From contig NC_067203.1 in assembly GCF_026262505.1 (NCBI RefSeq), forward strand, positions 10,416,001 to 10,480,000: a stretch of 64,000 nucleotides of DNA, written 5' to 3'. A program made the position numbers and the translations under genes. Each line of letters opens with the position of its first letter. Within the stretch, counting starts at the first letter, position 1. The notes under the pieces are model-generated. The model saw nothing but the letters and a program-made list of their open reading frames with translations, searched no databases and was not told the origin of the DNA. Below, one piece after another: positions 48,819-59,101 of the stretch. This DNA comes from Trichomonas vaginalis G3 (taxonomy: Eukaryota > Parabasalia > Trichomonadida > Trichomonadidae).

Positions 48819-51800
48819 TTATATGTCATAATAGAACCCACGTGGACCAAGCTTTACTTTCTTCCTGACTGAGTTTTTAACTCTTCTTTTTCCTTCATTG
48901 CCCTCTGCTTGAAGTTGTTGCATCTTTGCATTATGTTCATCTAGTATGTTGCAAATTTCCCATGTCCTTTTTGCCTTTTGGCTCTGGTCGCCCATCTCAG
49001 GTAACCTATATCCTAGAAAGAGTTTGTCATAGTTTGTATTTGAGTCTTCGCGTATTGTTTGCATGACTCTTTCCTGAGTTTCCGGTTCAAGCTCTTCAAA
49101 CAGTGCCTGTCCATATGGAATAAGCTCGTTTCCAAATATATGTTTTTGTAGCCATTCTGGTTTTCTTTCCATGTTACCAACATATCTTTTGTGAATGGGA
49201 AAGCTTTTACCCAATCTTTCAGTCTTGCGTCGTTTATTTCTGTAGTTGGTTTTATTTTGTCAAGGAACATGTTTTTCAATACTAACATTTCATTTGGTAC
49301 TGTCCATTTGAGTTTTCTTAAATATTCATCCCTTCTCGGTTCATTGTCTGCAAAGTAAGTTTTTATGACATTTTGTAAACTTTCATTTGCAAGGTCATGT
49401 ACAATAGGTTCTCTTCCTTCTCTCCCTAACTTTCTTTCTAAACTCTTCACCAAATATACCATCTCTATGGTTCTGTGTAGTTCTTTGAGATAAATGTTCT
49501 AGAACGTCAGGTGTTATATTTCCATCAGCCATGTTCATTTCATACTGGTCCAAAATATCTGCATGTTTCATATCTTTCAATGGCATTAAAGCCGCGCTTA
49601 AAATACCAGCTATATCTCGTTCACCATTGACTTCCATTGCGTCTACAACTTCTTGGAATTGTGGTTGTAAGTTTATGAACCACCTATCCGGGTTAGCTTT
49701 ATGACCCCATCTCATTGTAGTTCCATCGTCTGCAGAAACAAAAGTAGGTTTGTTTCCATCTTGGTTAGGTTCTGAATGAACTTTAAACAATGTTTCATTT
49801 CTATATGTTTTCTTGAAATTTAACCTTTTATTTTCACCGAGTTCATCCGAAGATTGAACGTTAAATGCTCGTAAGTAAAAAGGGTTGTTGTATTTGTGTA
49901 CATTTTTTTTCAGTTCTTCCATTCTATGCTGAATATTTTCATCTGGTGTTGGAGTCTTTTGTATGTCGGCAAACATTTTTCGATATTCTTCTACTATGTC
50001 AGCCGAATTTTTTAGACTCTTGGAAAGATTCCATATTCTCCGCATACTCTTGTTGAGGGTCAAGATTTTTCGGCTGTTCCAAATCTTCATCTAGTTCTGT
50101 GAAGTTAGTTTCCAAAGGAGTGACTTGTTCGTTTCCTTCAGGCTCTTCTAGCTGTTGTTGCTGAACTATTTCTTCCATGTCTGGTTGTATCTGAACTATT
50201 CTTCCTGTGGAGTTTCTTGTACCTCATCTGCTGGCATTTCATATATTCCGAGACCGTTTTCAACAATTTCCCTATCTACGTCATCCGCATTCATAAGCTT
50301 TTGTTCTTTCGTTCCGTCTCTATTTTTTACGCGTTTCATGACGAAAGTTGAATTGTCATTTAGCTCTGACATCAAATATCTCGGAGTAAATTCATCCATG
50401 TCATTTGGATGATATGCTATTAAATCATATCCCTTAGCGAGCTTGTATTTTCCAGGTTTGAGATTATATCCGTTTTGGTGCTGAGCCATAAAGCTAAATA
50501 GGTTCGGGTCAGTATTTCCATCCTTGAACTTTCCAATAGCTTCTTTATATCTGTCACTAAAGTCAACAGTATCTGGGAAACCACACTCTTCTTTAAGCAT
50601 TTTTAAGAATTCTTGGTTTCCTTGTTCTCTACTTCTTTTATGTCCTTGCTCTGTTTGTGGAGGTGGTTGTTGTGCAGGGTTTTGAACTGTTGGTTGTTGT
50701 GTTGGTTGTTGTGTTGGTTGTTGTGCTGGATTTTGAACTGTTGGTTTTGGTGCATGCCTGTGTCTGTGTCCATGTGACGATGTAAATGTTTTAGGTAGTC
50801 CTGGTGCAGGTGCTTCTCTTGGAGGGTTTGGTGGTATATAAGTTCCACCAGCTGGCACATATGTTCCATCTGCAGCATAGTGTCCTACCTGACTTTTCGT
50901 TCTTAAGAAAGCATTTACTAGGTCTGTTTTGGTCTGTTGTAACTCTTTTTCTTGACTTTTCACAACAGTTGCTCTAACGGCGTCATAGGCACTTTGAACT
51001 GCCTGTCTCGTTGCTGCATCTGTTATTTTCGTCATATTTTGTGCTACTTCTCTTAACTCTTTGTCGAAACCTTCAGACTTCAGTTTCTTTCCAGATGAGA
51101 AGTCGTTCACTTGTTTCACCTTACTATGAAGAGCTTCGAAAGCGTTCTTAAAGTCAGCATTTGTTAAAGCTTCATTTGAACTATCTTCATCCGCTTGTAT
51201 TTTTGTCCTTATTGACCCTATAAGCTGGGCTGCTTTAGCGTTGGCTTGGGCATCTAACCAGTCATTGTTAGCTTTTATATATTCTGCGCTTTTCATTGCC
51301 TTTTGCATCTGCGTCGTTATTTTTACTTTCTTGTGCTAAGTTTTCATACTGTACGGTTTGGTTTTGCAACTGTAAAAGTTTTTCTGCCTTTACATTTGCT
51401 TCAACTTCTTTTTTATACTCATCGCTATCCATATATGTCTTCAGGGCTTTTTGTTTTATTCTTCATCTTTCAGTATTTTATATTGAGTAGTATGGTTTTT
51501 CAAATTTATGACATCTTGTTCCATTTTTGCTACTTCTGCTGCTTTTTCTGACACTTTTTTCGCATATTCCTCTGTACTTAGTTCTTTCAGTTGTTCTTCT
51601 TTCTTCTTTTTCTCTACGTTTAACTCATTGAGTTTCTTTGTGTGTCTGTCATATTCTAGTTTCTTTTCGTTTTCACTTATTTGCTTCTGTATGTCTATGT
51701 TTGACTTTTTGACATCTGTTATTTGATTTTTGAGTGAACTCAAATTCATTTGACTTTGAGGGTTATAGGCTGTTCCGTCTGCAGCTCCACCATAGCCTGC

Positions 51801-52006
51801 CATTTTCGCTAAAAGTGCCGCTCTTAAACCTCCACTCTGTGCACCAATGACTCGGTTTAAAAGCATAGGATTGCTTGACATTTGTTGCAACATAGTGGGG
51901 TCATTCAGCATTTGTTGTTGCAACTGTTGTTGTGGTGTCAGTTTACTATTGGATGTTTCAATGCTCTCTTCCTCTTACGTATATTCTTACGTAGCTTACG
52001 TGGCAT
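48819..52006 (-). pseudogene. Long coiled-coil virion-like protein, frameshifted
   Basis: A chain of overlapping frames from 52006 (MPRKLRKNIRKRKRALKHP) to 48819 (GPRGFYYDI) adds up to about 1,060 codons. From N to C: a basic start, Gln/Met-rich part (QMLNDPTMLQQMSSNP), long coiled coil (KKLEYDRHTKKLNELNVEKK), Ala-rich helices, a Pro/Gln repeat (PTQQPTQQPTVQNPAQQ), then globular parts. It may be one giant gene or two to three adjacent ones. Likely structural (internal scaffold or tape-like) by size and place next to the capsid gene. Confidence 0.5.
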
Positions 52007-52475
52007 TTTAAGTGAAGTTAAAAAGCGGTTTTTGACAGATGTTTATATGACACTTTTTGTTCAGCACAAAAAACTACTCGGTCAAAGTGTTGTCAGTTTT
52101 GTAAAATAACCGTCCTATCTCATTCTATAAGGGAAAAAGGCTTCTCAAAGTATACTTCCTTGGAACGCCTGTAACTTTTCCTGTAGCGACGATAGACCCT
52201 TACTTGTCCGGACAAAGTTACTATTTTGAGTGCTCTACAAAAAAGTCAACGGCGACGACTCTCAAAAACCGTTGTGTAAAAAGTTTTACCGTTGGACAAA
52301 AAAGTATGTATAGAAAACAAAAAACGTTTATAGTTCATTCAATATTTGAGATGGAACGGTTTGCCAACGGTAACTATTAAATAAAATAAAAAAATAGAGG
52401 GGGTTACCGTTGACGAAAACGGTTTATTTTAAACTTTTCTATGAGTAGTCCGAAAAAAACAGTTTATTTTTACTA
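52007..52475. promoter_or_regulatory. Divergent intergenic region with five CAACGG (Myb-type) sites
   Basis: 469 bp between two divergent genes, no coding potential. CAACGG or its complement occurs at 52247, 52269, 52289, 52365 and 52407, plus two near matches (GGAACGG, AAAACGG). CAACGG fits the YAACKG core known for Myb DNA-binding domains, and trichomonads have many Myb proteins. Confidence 0.5.
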
Positions 52476-53459
52476 ATGGCATTCGCTAGCGTGTTCGCTC
52501 CAAATTCACCTGAAGAAATTGCTTGCAAACTTTCAGCACCCACAGGTTTAGAGCCTCAATATCAAACTGCAGCATCTACACATTCTCCAAGCAGAACAGA
52601 CAATTCGCTCAATCCAAAGCCACTTTCACTACCAAAAACAATACCAAACGAGCTCCGTATTACAAAGAACCACAGCAACGCTGAACTACGCAAAATACTA
52701 CTCAGATTGTCTGAAGAATACTTCAATTCAAAGCCAGAAGAAAGAGTTCCTGCAACTTTTAACAAAGAATATTGTGAACAACTCAACAAAGTTCTTGCAG
52801 ACTTTACCAAACTACAAAAAGAAACACCTGACCCATTCGAATTAGGTGACACAATTGTCAACTATTTTCCAACAATAACAAAGATAATGGTTGACAGAAC
52901 TATATGTCAGCTTATTGAAAGTCTTCCACCCAAAGCTGCAAAACAAGTCGAACAGTTTTGGGTCGAATTCAAATTAAAGAGTTACGGATATCAGGATGAC
53001 GAAGAAGAACGTGAGTACGGACAAGAAACAGCAAAATGGCAATGTCTTAGCTCACTCAACCCCAAGTTCAAACCATTATTTTACTCAGACAACAACACAA
53101 TTCAAGTACGCAAAATTGCTATTCATTTCGTTAACCAAGCAGAAGACATTGAAGAAGGAGACTCTATCTCAGTTTATGTTTGCTACTGCAAATTTTTCAA
53201 GGACGAATTTGGAGGACCAATTCTCATGCATGTCTTCAAGCCACGTCAGCAACTCTACGTTGAAACTGAAATAACACTCATGCATGGAATGTATCTCAAG
53301 TTTGAAAGCCAATTGGAAAACACATACAACATTTGGCTTTCATACATTCAGTTCGATACACCAGATGACTTTGATGTTGAAGAAGAAGACTCTACTCAAG
53401 AAGATGAACCACAAGACTCAATCCAAGAAGAGTCCTCCGAATTCACACCAGAAGACTAA
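52476..53459 (+). CDS. Terminal conserved-looking protein of element 2
   Basis: 327 residues, intact. Disordered Ser/Pro-rich N-terminus (to about 55), a helical domain (SNAELRKILLRLSEEYF), an acidic loop, a beta-rich second half (ISVYVCYCKFFKDEFGGPIL) and an acidic, Gln/Ser-rich tail. Its stop lies just 20 bp before the right terminal repeat begins. G+C content resembles the 34.7-40.6 kb module. Family not recognised; the beta-rich part could be a capsid or attachment fold. Confidence 0.55.
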   Translation: MAFASVFAPNSPEEIACKLSAPTGLEPQYQTAASTHSPSRTDNSLNPKPLSLPKTIPNELRITKNHSNAELRKILLRLSEEYFNSKPEERVPATFNKEYCEQLNKVLADFTKLQKETPDPFELGDTIVNYFPTITKIMVDRTICQLIESLPPKAAKQVEQFWVEFKLKSYGYQDDEEEREYGQETAKWQCLSSLNPKFKPLFYSDNNTIQVRKIAIHFVNQAEDIEEGDSISVYVCYCKFFKDEFGGPILMHVFKPRQQLYVETEITLMHGMYLKFESQLENTYNIWLSYIQFDTPDDFDVEEEDSTQEDEPQDSIQEESSEFTPED

Positions 53460-53479
53460 CAATTTTCCGAATAAAAACC

Positions 53480-53537
53480 TCATTTTTTACTAAACATCTT
53501 CGGGGCTAGAAGGGGCGCAGCCCCTGGAAGCCCCACT

Positions 53538-53570
<33 letters not shown>
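53480..53570 (-). repeat. Right terminal inverted repeat of element 2
   Basis: Inverse complement of the left end: TTTACTAAACATCTTCGGGG, CTAGAAGG, inner hairpin GGGGC-GCA-GCCCC, TGGAAGCCCCACTCCC, then 30 T. The inner hairpin differs from the left one by paired changes. Confidence 0.85.
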
Positions 53571-53571
<1 letters not shown>

Positions 53572-53576
53572 AAATA
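53571..53576. repeat. Target-site duplication, right copy (GAAATA)
   Basis: Six bases directly after the poly(T) end, identical to 28559-28564. Confidence 0.8.
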
Positions 53577-53650
53577 AAACAAAGTTACAGTCGAATTTTA
53601 TGAAATCAAGACTTATTTACTATTGTTGGTATTTATAAATTAAATTATTG

Positions 53651-53655
53651 TCACT
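53651..53655 (+). promoter_or_regulatory. Initiator-like box (TCACT)
   Basis: TCACTT, 42 nt from its start-site A to the ATG at 53695. Spacing is a little long. Element 2 inserted 75-80 bp upstream of it. Confidence 0.4.
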
Positions 53656-53694
53656 TTTGGAACAAAATCTAAAAAAATTATTCGTTATTTTTGA

Positions 53695-55128
53695 ATGAGT
53701 CAGGATGAGAAACATGATTCCTTCGATGATTTTATAGATAATGATGAAGAAAAGAAAGATCAGGAGGATAAAATCGAGAAGGAAGGTGAAAATAACGAGG
53801 ATGATGAAAATCCTTTACAAATTAATATTATCAAAAAAACTTTAGACCCTGATGGCGATGGGGATGTTGATGTACACGTTGAAGATGATACACAACCGAT
53901 TGAATCACCTCCGCCGGCCGAAAATCAAAATATTACAAATAACGAAGAAGAAGAAAAGAATGAGGATATACATGTAGAAGATGACCAAGATGAAGTACAA
54001 CTTAAAGAGGAGGAATCCCAAACAAATCCAAAGGAATCTCCGAAGGAAAAACCAACGGTAACAATTTCCAAACAACCGTTGGACCCTCTTCCTCTTGATT
54101 CAAACGAATCTTCAGCAAACGAAAATGGAGAGCAGAATGAAAACAAAATTTCAGAAGATGATATACAAGCAGCCGTTGATTTAATTATTGATGGCGCCAA
54201 TCCAGAGGATTTCGACCAAGAGGTTCTAAATGAAGTAGTTAAAAGATTGACAAGCTTACGTATCGATGCAAAAAATAATAAACGCTATCAAGATGCAGAA
54301 AATTACCGCCAATTAATTGCAAATTGCAATAAAGCTGCTGATATTGCCGGCTTTTCAAAACAATGTGTCAATACATTCCAAGATTACGCAAATAAAGAAG
54401 CTGATGCATTAACTGCTCTTGAAGAACTAGATCAAAAATGGAATGAAGAATTTCGTCAGTTTGAAGAAGTAATCGAAGAGAAGAAGAATCAACTTAAACA
54501 ACAACATACGAAAGAACTCGAAGACTTTGATAATAATCTTCCAGAAACTCTCCCAGGTAAATATCATAAACATAGCGTAGAATATATTCTTCTTAGAAAG
54601 AAAGAAGCATCACTCGCTCGTAACCAACAATACAAAGAAGCTCAAAAAGTAAAAAGAACTGCCGACAGGCTTGAAAAATTAGAAGACGCTGCTCAATTAG
54701 AAAAATTACAAGAAGATCTTCAATTCCAACGCGAAAATATAATCCTTAAGCATAACAGACAGATTGAACTCTTTGCTCAATGGGTTACAGAACGAAGAAA
54801 TCAAATGTTAATTCATCGTGACAAGGATATGCAAGGGAGGGTTAAACGTCTTGAGCATTATCGAATGCTTGTTACTAACCTTGAAAAGAAAGGCCTCCCA
54901 CCAAATCCAACTTACGGATATACAACAAACAGAGTCAGCCGTAAAGAATCAATAATGGCTGTTAGAACTGCTGCTTCAACACCAATTGATAGAAGCACGA
55001 TGAAGTCAAAAAGAGAAGATTTACCTCTTCAATACAGACCACAAAGTTCATTATCACTGTCTCGAGGCTCATCAAAGTTATCAACTCGGAAATCACCAGT
55101 TATAACTCCAAAGCGAAATAACCACTAA
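53695..55128 (+). CDS. Coiled-coil protein, hypothetical host gene
   Basis: 477 residues. The first 155 are very acidic and disordered (EEEEKNEDIHVEDDQDEVQL). Residues about 155-400 form helices with coiled-coil spacing (KNQLKQQHTKELEDFDNN; RTADRLEKLEDAAQLEKL). The last 80 are basic and Ser/Arg-rich (LSLSRGSSKLSTRKS), a likely microtubule- or nucleic-acid-binding tail. Intact frame. A cytoskeletal role is plausible but unproven. Confidence 0.7.
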   Translation: MSQDEKHDSFDDFIDNDEEKKDQEDKIEKEGENNEDDENPLQINIIKKTLDPDGDGDVDVHVEDDTQPIESPPPAENQNITNNEEEEKNEDIHVEDDQDEVQLKEEESQTNPKESPKEKPTVTISKQPLDPLPLDSNESSANENGEQNENKISEDDIQAAVDLIIDGANPEDFDQEVLNEVVKRLTSLRIDAKNNKRYQDAENYRQLIANCNKAADIAGFSKQCVNTFQDYANKEADALTALEELDQKWNEEFRQFEEVIEEKKNQLKQQHTKELEDFDNNLPETLPGKYHKHSVEYILLRKKEASLARNQQYKEAQKVKRTADRLEKLEDAAQLEKLQEDLQFQRENIILKHNRQIELFAQWVTERRNQMLIHRDKDMQGRVKRLEHYRMLVTNLEKKGLPPNPTYGYTTNRVSRKESIMAVRTAASTPIDRSTMKSKREDLPLQYRPQSSLSLSRGSSKLSTRKSPVITPKRNNH

Positions 55129-55609
55129 TTGTTAATTTTTTTTATTATTTATATTATTTAAAAAAAAGATGTGTAAAAAGAAAACTCCCACCTATTTTTA
55201 TCTATATAAGCTTCTTCACCACCGAATTCAATAAGGCAATTTGAAAATAAATTATTGAGTCCATCAATTAACTTTAATTTATAAAATTAATCATTTAAAT
55301 ACAATGCAGTAGCTAAAAATGAAAAATGTATTACAATAACGATCAATGGAGAATTCATCAATCTTTTGAATACGATCATTTTCAAATCATGATAAAAAAT
55401 ATCACCAAGTCATAATAAGTTATTCTAACTTTAATCAAATTTTTAAAATCTTATTTGGTTGACAGATTGTCAAAACCGTTTACAAGATCTTTGATTCGAA
55501 TCTAAACAATATCAATCAACAAACAAATGAGATTCAAAAGCTATAATAATCATCAAAATTGAGAACCCAAATCTTTTTTTGAATTCAACTTTTCTAAAAA
55601 AAAGTTACG
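55129..55609. other. AT-rich intergenic host DNA
   Basis: 481 bp; poly(T) and poly(A) tracts after the coiled-coil gene; no gene recognised. Confidence 0.45.
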
Positions 55610-56315
55610 ATGTTTCTTTTTCTCTCATTTGGCGCATCATGGATGTCATTAACACACTTATCTGTTGGCCATCATGCACTCCATTTACTTGAGAAAGAAA
55701 AACCAGAAGTATTCAATTTCTTTACATCAAATGAAATCCATAAAGGATATTTATTCTTTGGACTTGTTGATCCGGATTTTTTTGAAATGTCTCGTGGAAC
55801 ACACTATTATGTTTACCAACCTGGTGAGAACAAAGGTCAATATTATCCCCCCTGCTAACGGATCAAAATATTACTCTGCCAGAATCTATCTTGAAGAGCA
55901 TTATGCAAATGCAGTAAGCAACTATGAAAAGGGCAATATAATCAGAGCTTTCCATCAACTCGGAATGGCCTGTCATTATCTTGCTGATTGCGGTACACCT
56001 CCACACACTGCTGGAATTCAGTTCCCATTGAATCCATTAGCTCCAAATCCACACCATGTATTCGAGAAATACGTAGATAAACATTGTGATGAATATAACG
56101 CTACTTCTGCCATTGGCCTTTATGGATCTCTTGATGATGCTAAACTTGGATATACTGTCAATTATATGGCAAAGAAGTCTTCATCATATAAAGATGTAGT
56201 TTTATCAATGGATCCACTCCAATATCCGAAAGCCCTTCCAGTTTCATTAGGAATATCGCAACAATATACCGCAGTTTTATTGGAGAAGTTCTATCGCAAA
56301 GTTTCATCGAAATGA
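55610..56315 (+). pseudogene. Zinc-dependent phospholipase C/S1-P1-nuclease-fold protein, frameshifted
   Basis: It starts MFLFLSFGASWMSLTHLSVG, a short signal-like start running into the family N-terminus. The second frame holds the metal-binding block HYLADCGTPPHTA followed by PHHVFEKYVDKH, with the His/Asp/Glu spacing of the family. The frame changes in the CCCCCC run near 55848, where one C fewer would keep it open. Either a pseudogene or a run-length error in a working secreted hydrolase. About 234 codons in total. Confidence 0.7.
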
Positions 56316-56623
56316 AATCGATTATCATCTTTCAGATGAAATTTATATTAAATTATTTTCTTATAATATTACTTTTTAAACAAAAATTATATACAAAATT
56401 GTTTAATACTCTGCGTTACAAAGTATTCTTACTATTTTCTCCACAATTTTAGGTCAACTTTGAATTCGGCTGAATAATTTAGTCATCAATTATTAAGAAT
56501 CAGAAATAAAGGCTTATGTGGAATCATTATTACATTTTTATTTTTTTTATCGTTCATAGAAGATGTAAAATTAATTATTGATTCAAATGATAATTAATTG
56601 GTGCATCAATTGTTAACATAGAT
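56316..56623. other. AT-rich intergenic host DNA
   Basis: 308 bp between convergent genes; nothing recognised. Confidence 0.45.
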
Positions 56624-57531
56624 TTAGCTTACTGGTGAACTATCAATAGAAAATAGTGAAAATATATTTTCGTCAAATTCAACAAGAATGTTATCGCTTT
56701 CATTTATTGGCTGAGGCCGTGGTTCTTGTTGCTGAGCTTGATTATTAGGTTGCTGAGTTTGATTATTAGGTTGCTGAGTTTGATTACTAGTTTCGTCAGT
56801 TGTTATAGGAGCAAGTCCTTCTTCTACAGCTGTAGACTGACCTTCTTCTTCAGTTATAGGCTGATCTTCTTCTACAGTTATAGGCTGACCTTCTTCTACA
56901 TCTGTAGACTGATCTACTTCTATAGTTGGAGGCTGAGGTTGAGTAGACTCCAAATACAGTTTAATTGCATCATTAAATTTTTCTTCTTGTGTACTGTTTA
57001 CTATCAAATCACCTGCATCTGTTGCACCATGCAATGTTAGTTCGTAATGACAATTGTTGAATGACGAACTCTTTAAAAATACGAGTTTAAATGAAAAATT
57101 TACAGATTGATATGTGAGTATTTTGAACTTGAATTGATTAATTGCCGAATCTTCTACTCCAATTTGTTCAATTAAATTCCATATATTCGTTTTCTCTATA
57201 AACCAAAGGCAAAACTCTTTTCGTCTCCATAATTCGTTGATTTTAATACCTTGACCATCGATAATATGATACTTCACTAATAGATGAAAAAGTCCAATCA
57301 AATTGGCTTGACTAATTTTTCTAATCTTTCGAAGTAGAATTTTTGGATCTGTTTGAATTGGGCATTGAACTGAACGTAGAATATTAGCATACCTTTCAAC
57401 GGAATAACCTCTGGCAGAAATATTATAATGCTTAAGAAGCTCTTCAGAATTTATTGGGATGTTCAATTTTTTTTTGGCTTTTTTTTTTCAAAAATTCGGA
57501 AATTTTTCAAAATTTTCTTTTGGGCTTGCAT
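56624..57531 (-). pseudogene. Hypothetical host gene with start disturbed, next to element 3
   Basis: The main open frame (about 280 codons, LNIPINSEELLKHYN onward) has no Met codon at all and an in-frame TGA upstream. An ATG at 57531 (MQAQKKILKNFRIFEKKK) in another frame leads into it if one A is added in one of two poly(A) runs (A10, A9). The N-terminal domain is globular and helical; the C-terminal part has Glu-rich repeats (VEEGQPITVEEDQPITEEE) and TQQPNNQ repeats. The ATG is 22 bp from the end of element 3. Confidence 0.55.
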
Positions 57532-57553
57532 ACACTCAAACAATTTTCGGTTC

Positions 57554-57690
57554 AAAAAAAAAAAAAAAAAAAAAAAAAAAGGTAGTGGGGCTTCCAGGCA
57601 CTTCGTGCCTTCTAGCCCTGAAGATGTTTAGTATAAATGAAGTTCTTATATACGGGTCTTCCAGGAGCTTTTCACAAATTATATATGTTT
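57554..57690 (+). repeat. Left terminal repeat of element 3
   Basis: 27 A, GGTAGTGGGGCTTCCA, GGCACTTCGTGCC hairpin, TTCTAGCCCTGAAGATG, then the same 70-bp stretch as in element 2 (ATATACGGGTCTTCCAGGAG). Confidence 0.85.
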
Positions 57691-58917
57691 TCATGTTTTG
57701 TCAAGACTTCTTCGTAAATGTTTTGTCAAGACTTCTTCGTAAATGTTTTGTCAAGATTTCTTCGTAAATGTTTTGTCAAGACTTCTTCGTAAATGTTTTG
57801 TCAAGACTTCTTCGTAAATGTTTTGTCAAGACTTCTTCGTAAATGTTTTGTCAAGACTTCTTCGTAAAATCAGACAAAAATAATGTTTAGGGTAGAAGGT
57901 TAGATATAACCTCTTTTCTAACCTCTTTTCTACCCTCTTGAATTTGTCAAGATTTCTTCGTAAATGTTTTGTCAAGACTTCTTCGTAAATGTTTTGTCAA
58001 GACTTCTTCGTAAAGACTTTGTTGAGATTTCTTCGTAAAATGACCCAAAAATAATGTTTAGGGTAGAAGGTTAGATATAACCTCTTTTCTAACCTCTTTT
58101 CTACCCTCTTGAATTTGTCAAGACTTCTTCGTAAATGTTTTGTCAAGACTTCTTCGTAAATGTTTTGTCAAGACTTCTTCGTAAAATCAGACAAAAATAA
58201 TGTTTAGGGTAGAAGGTTAGATATAACCTCTTTTCTAACCTCTTTTCTACCCTCTTGAATTTGTCAAGACTTCTTCGTAAATGTTTTGTCAAGACTTCTT
58301 CGTAAATGTTTTGTTGAGATTTCATCGTAAATGTTTTGTCAAGACTTCTTCGTAAAATCAGACAAAAATAATGTTTAGGGTAGAAGGTTAGATATAACCT
58401 CTTTTCTAACCTCTTTTCTACCCTCTTGAATTTTCATGAAATTTACACCAAAAATATACTACTAGGGTCATTTACGAAGAAATCTCAACAAAGTCTTTAC
58501 GATGAAATCTCAACAAAACATAGACAAGAAAGTTCATGAGAAATTAGATGAAGAAGTCTTAACAAAGTCTTTACGAAGAAATTCATGAAAATTCAAGAGG
58601 GTAGAAAAGAGGGTAGAAAAGAGGTTATATCTACCCTTCTACCCTAAAATATATTTTTGGGTCATTTACACTCATTTACGAAGAAATCTCAACAAAGTCT
58701 TTACGATGAAATCTCAACAAAACATAGACAAGAAAGTTCATGAGAAATTAGATGAAGAAGTCTTAACAAAGTCTTTACGAAGAAATTCATGAAAATTCAA
58801 GAGGGTAGAAAAGAGGGTAGAAAAGAGGTTATATCTACCCTTCTACCCTAAAATATATTTTTGGGTCATTTACACTCATTTACGAAGAAATCTCAACAAA
58901 GTCTTTACGAAGAAGTC
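57691..58917. repeat. Expanded subterminal repeat array of element 3
   Basis: About 1.2 kb without genes. Seven tandem copies of a 25-bp unit (TGTTTTGTCAAGACTTCTTC plus GTAAA) start near 57692. Then four palindrome units (GGTAGAAGGTTAGATATAACC, near 57893, 58066, 58211 and 58384) and two longer inverse-orientation units of about 206 bp (from about 58449 and 58655). In element 2 the same place holds a methylase gene. Confidence 0.85.
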
Positions 58918-58961
58918 ACAATAAAGAAATTTTATTGGTAAGTAAATGTGGTTTGAAATAG
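58918..58961 (+). pseudogene. 3' remnant of the DNA adenine methylase gene
   Basis: The last 14 codons of the element 2 methylase (NKEILLVSKCGLK) and its stop are preserved; everything upstream is replaced by the repeat array. Confidence 0.8.
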
Positions 58962-59078
58962 GACTACTTGTTTTAGGTTTTTTTCCATTGTGTCATTTAT
59001 TTATTTGACGTGGCAGAAAAGTACAGAGAATATGAAGATGAACCAATGCCTGCAAATGTTCAGTATATGTACTCGTAA
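58946..59078 (+). pseudogene. Small membrane protein, one-base frameshift
   Basis: Copy of the element 2 gene at 29693-29824. A T7 run in place of T6 shifts the frame inside the membrane segment. Confidence 0.6.
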
Positions 59079-59101
59079 GAGATATTTTTATCTAATATTA
59101 A

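Larger units (their letters stand above)
28565..53570. mobile_element. Complete Maverick/Polinton element 2, 25.0 kb
   Basis: It is bounded by inverted terminal repeats (35 A plus a GC hairpin on the left; the same hairpin plus 30 T on the right) and a 6-bp target duplication, the length known for Mavericks. It carries integrase, PolB, packaging ATPase, major capsid, penton-like and fibre genes, plus a DNA adenine methylase, an HNH-type gene and an SF3 helicase. At 25 kb it is at the large end for the class. Most genes have single-base frameshifts, so it appears decayed, or the assembly is poor in this repeat. Confidence 0.9.

Noticed and set aside
57691..58440. CRISPR-like array of 25-bp direct repeats
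   Set aside because: The repeats are head to tail without unique spacers and interleaved with the palindrome units; this is a eukaryotic subterminal satellite.
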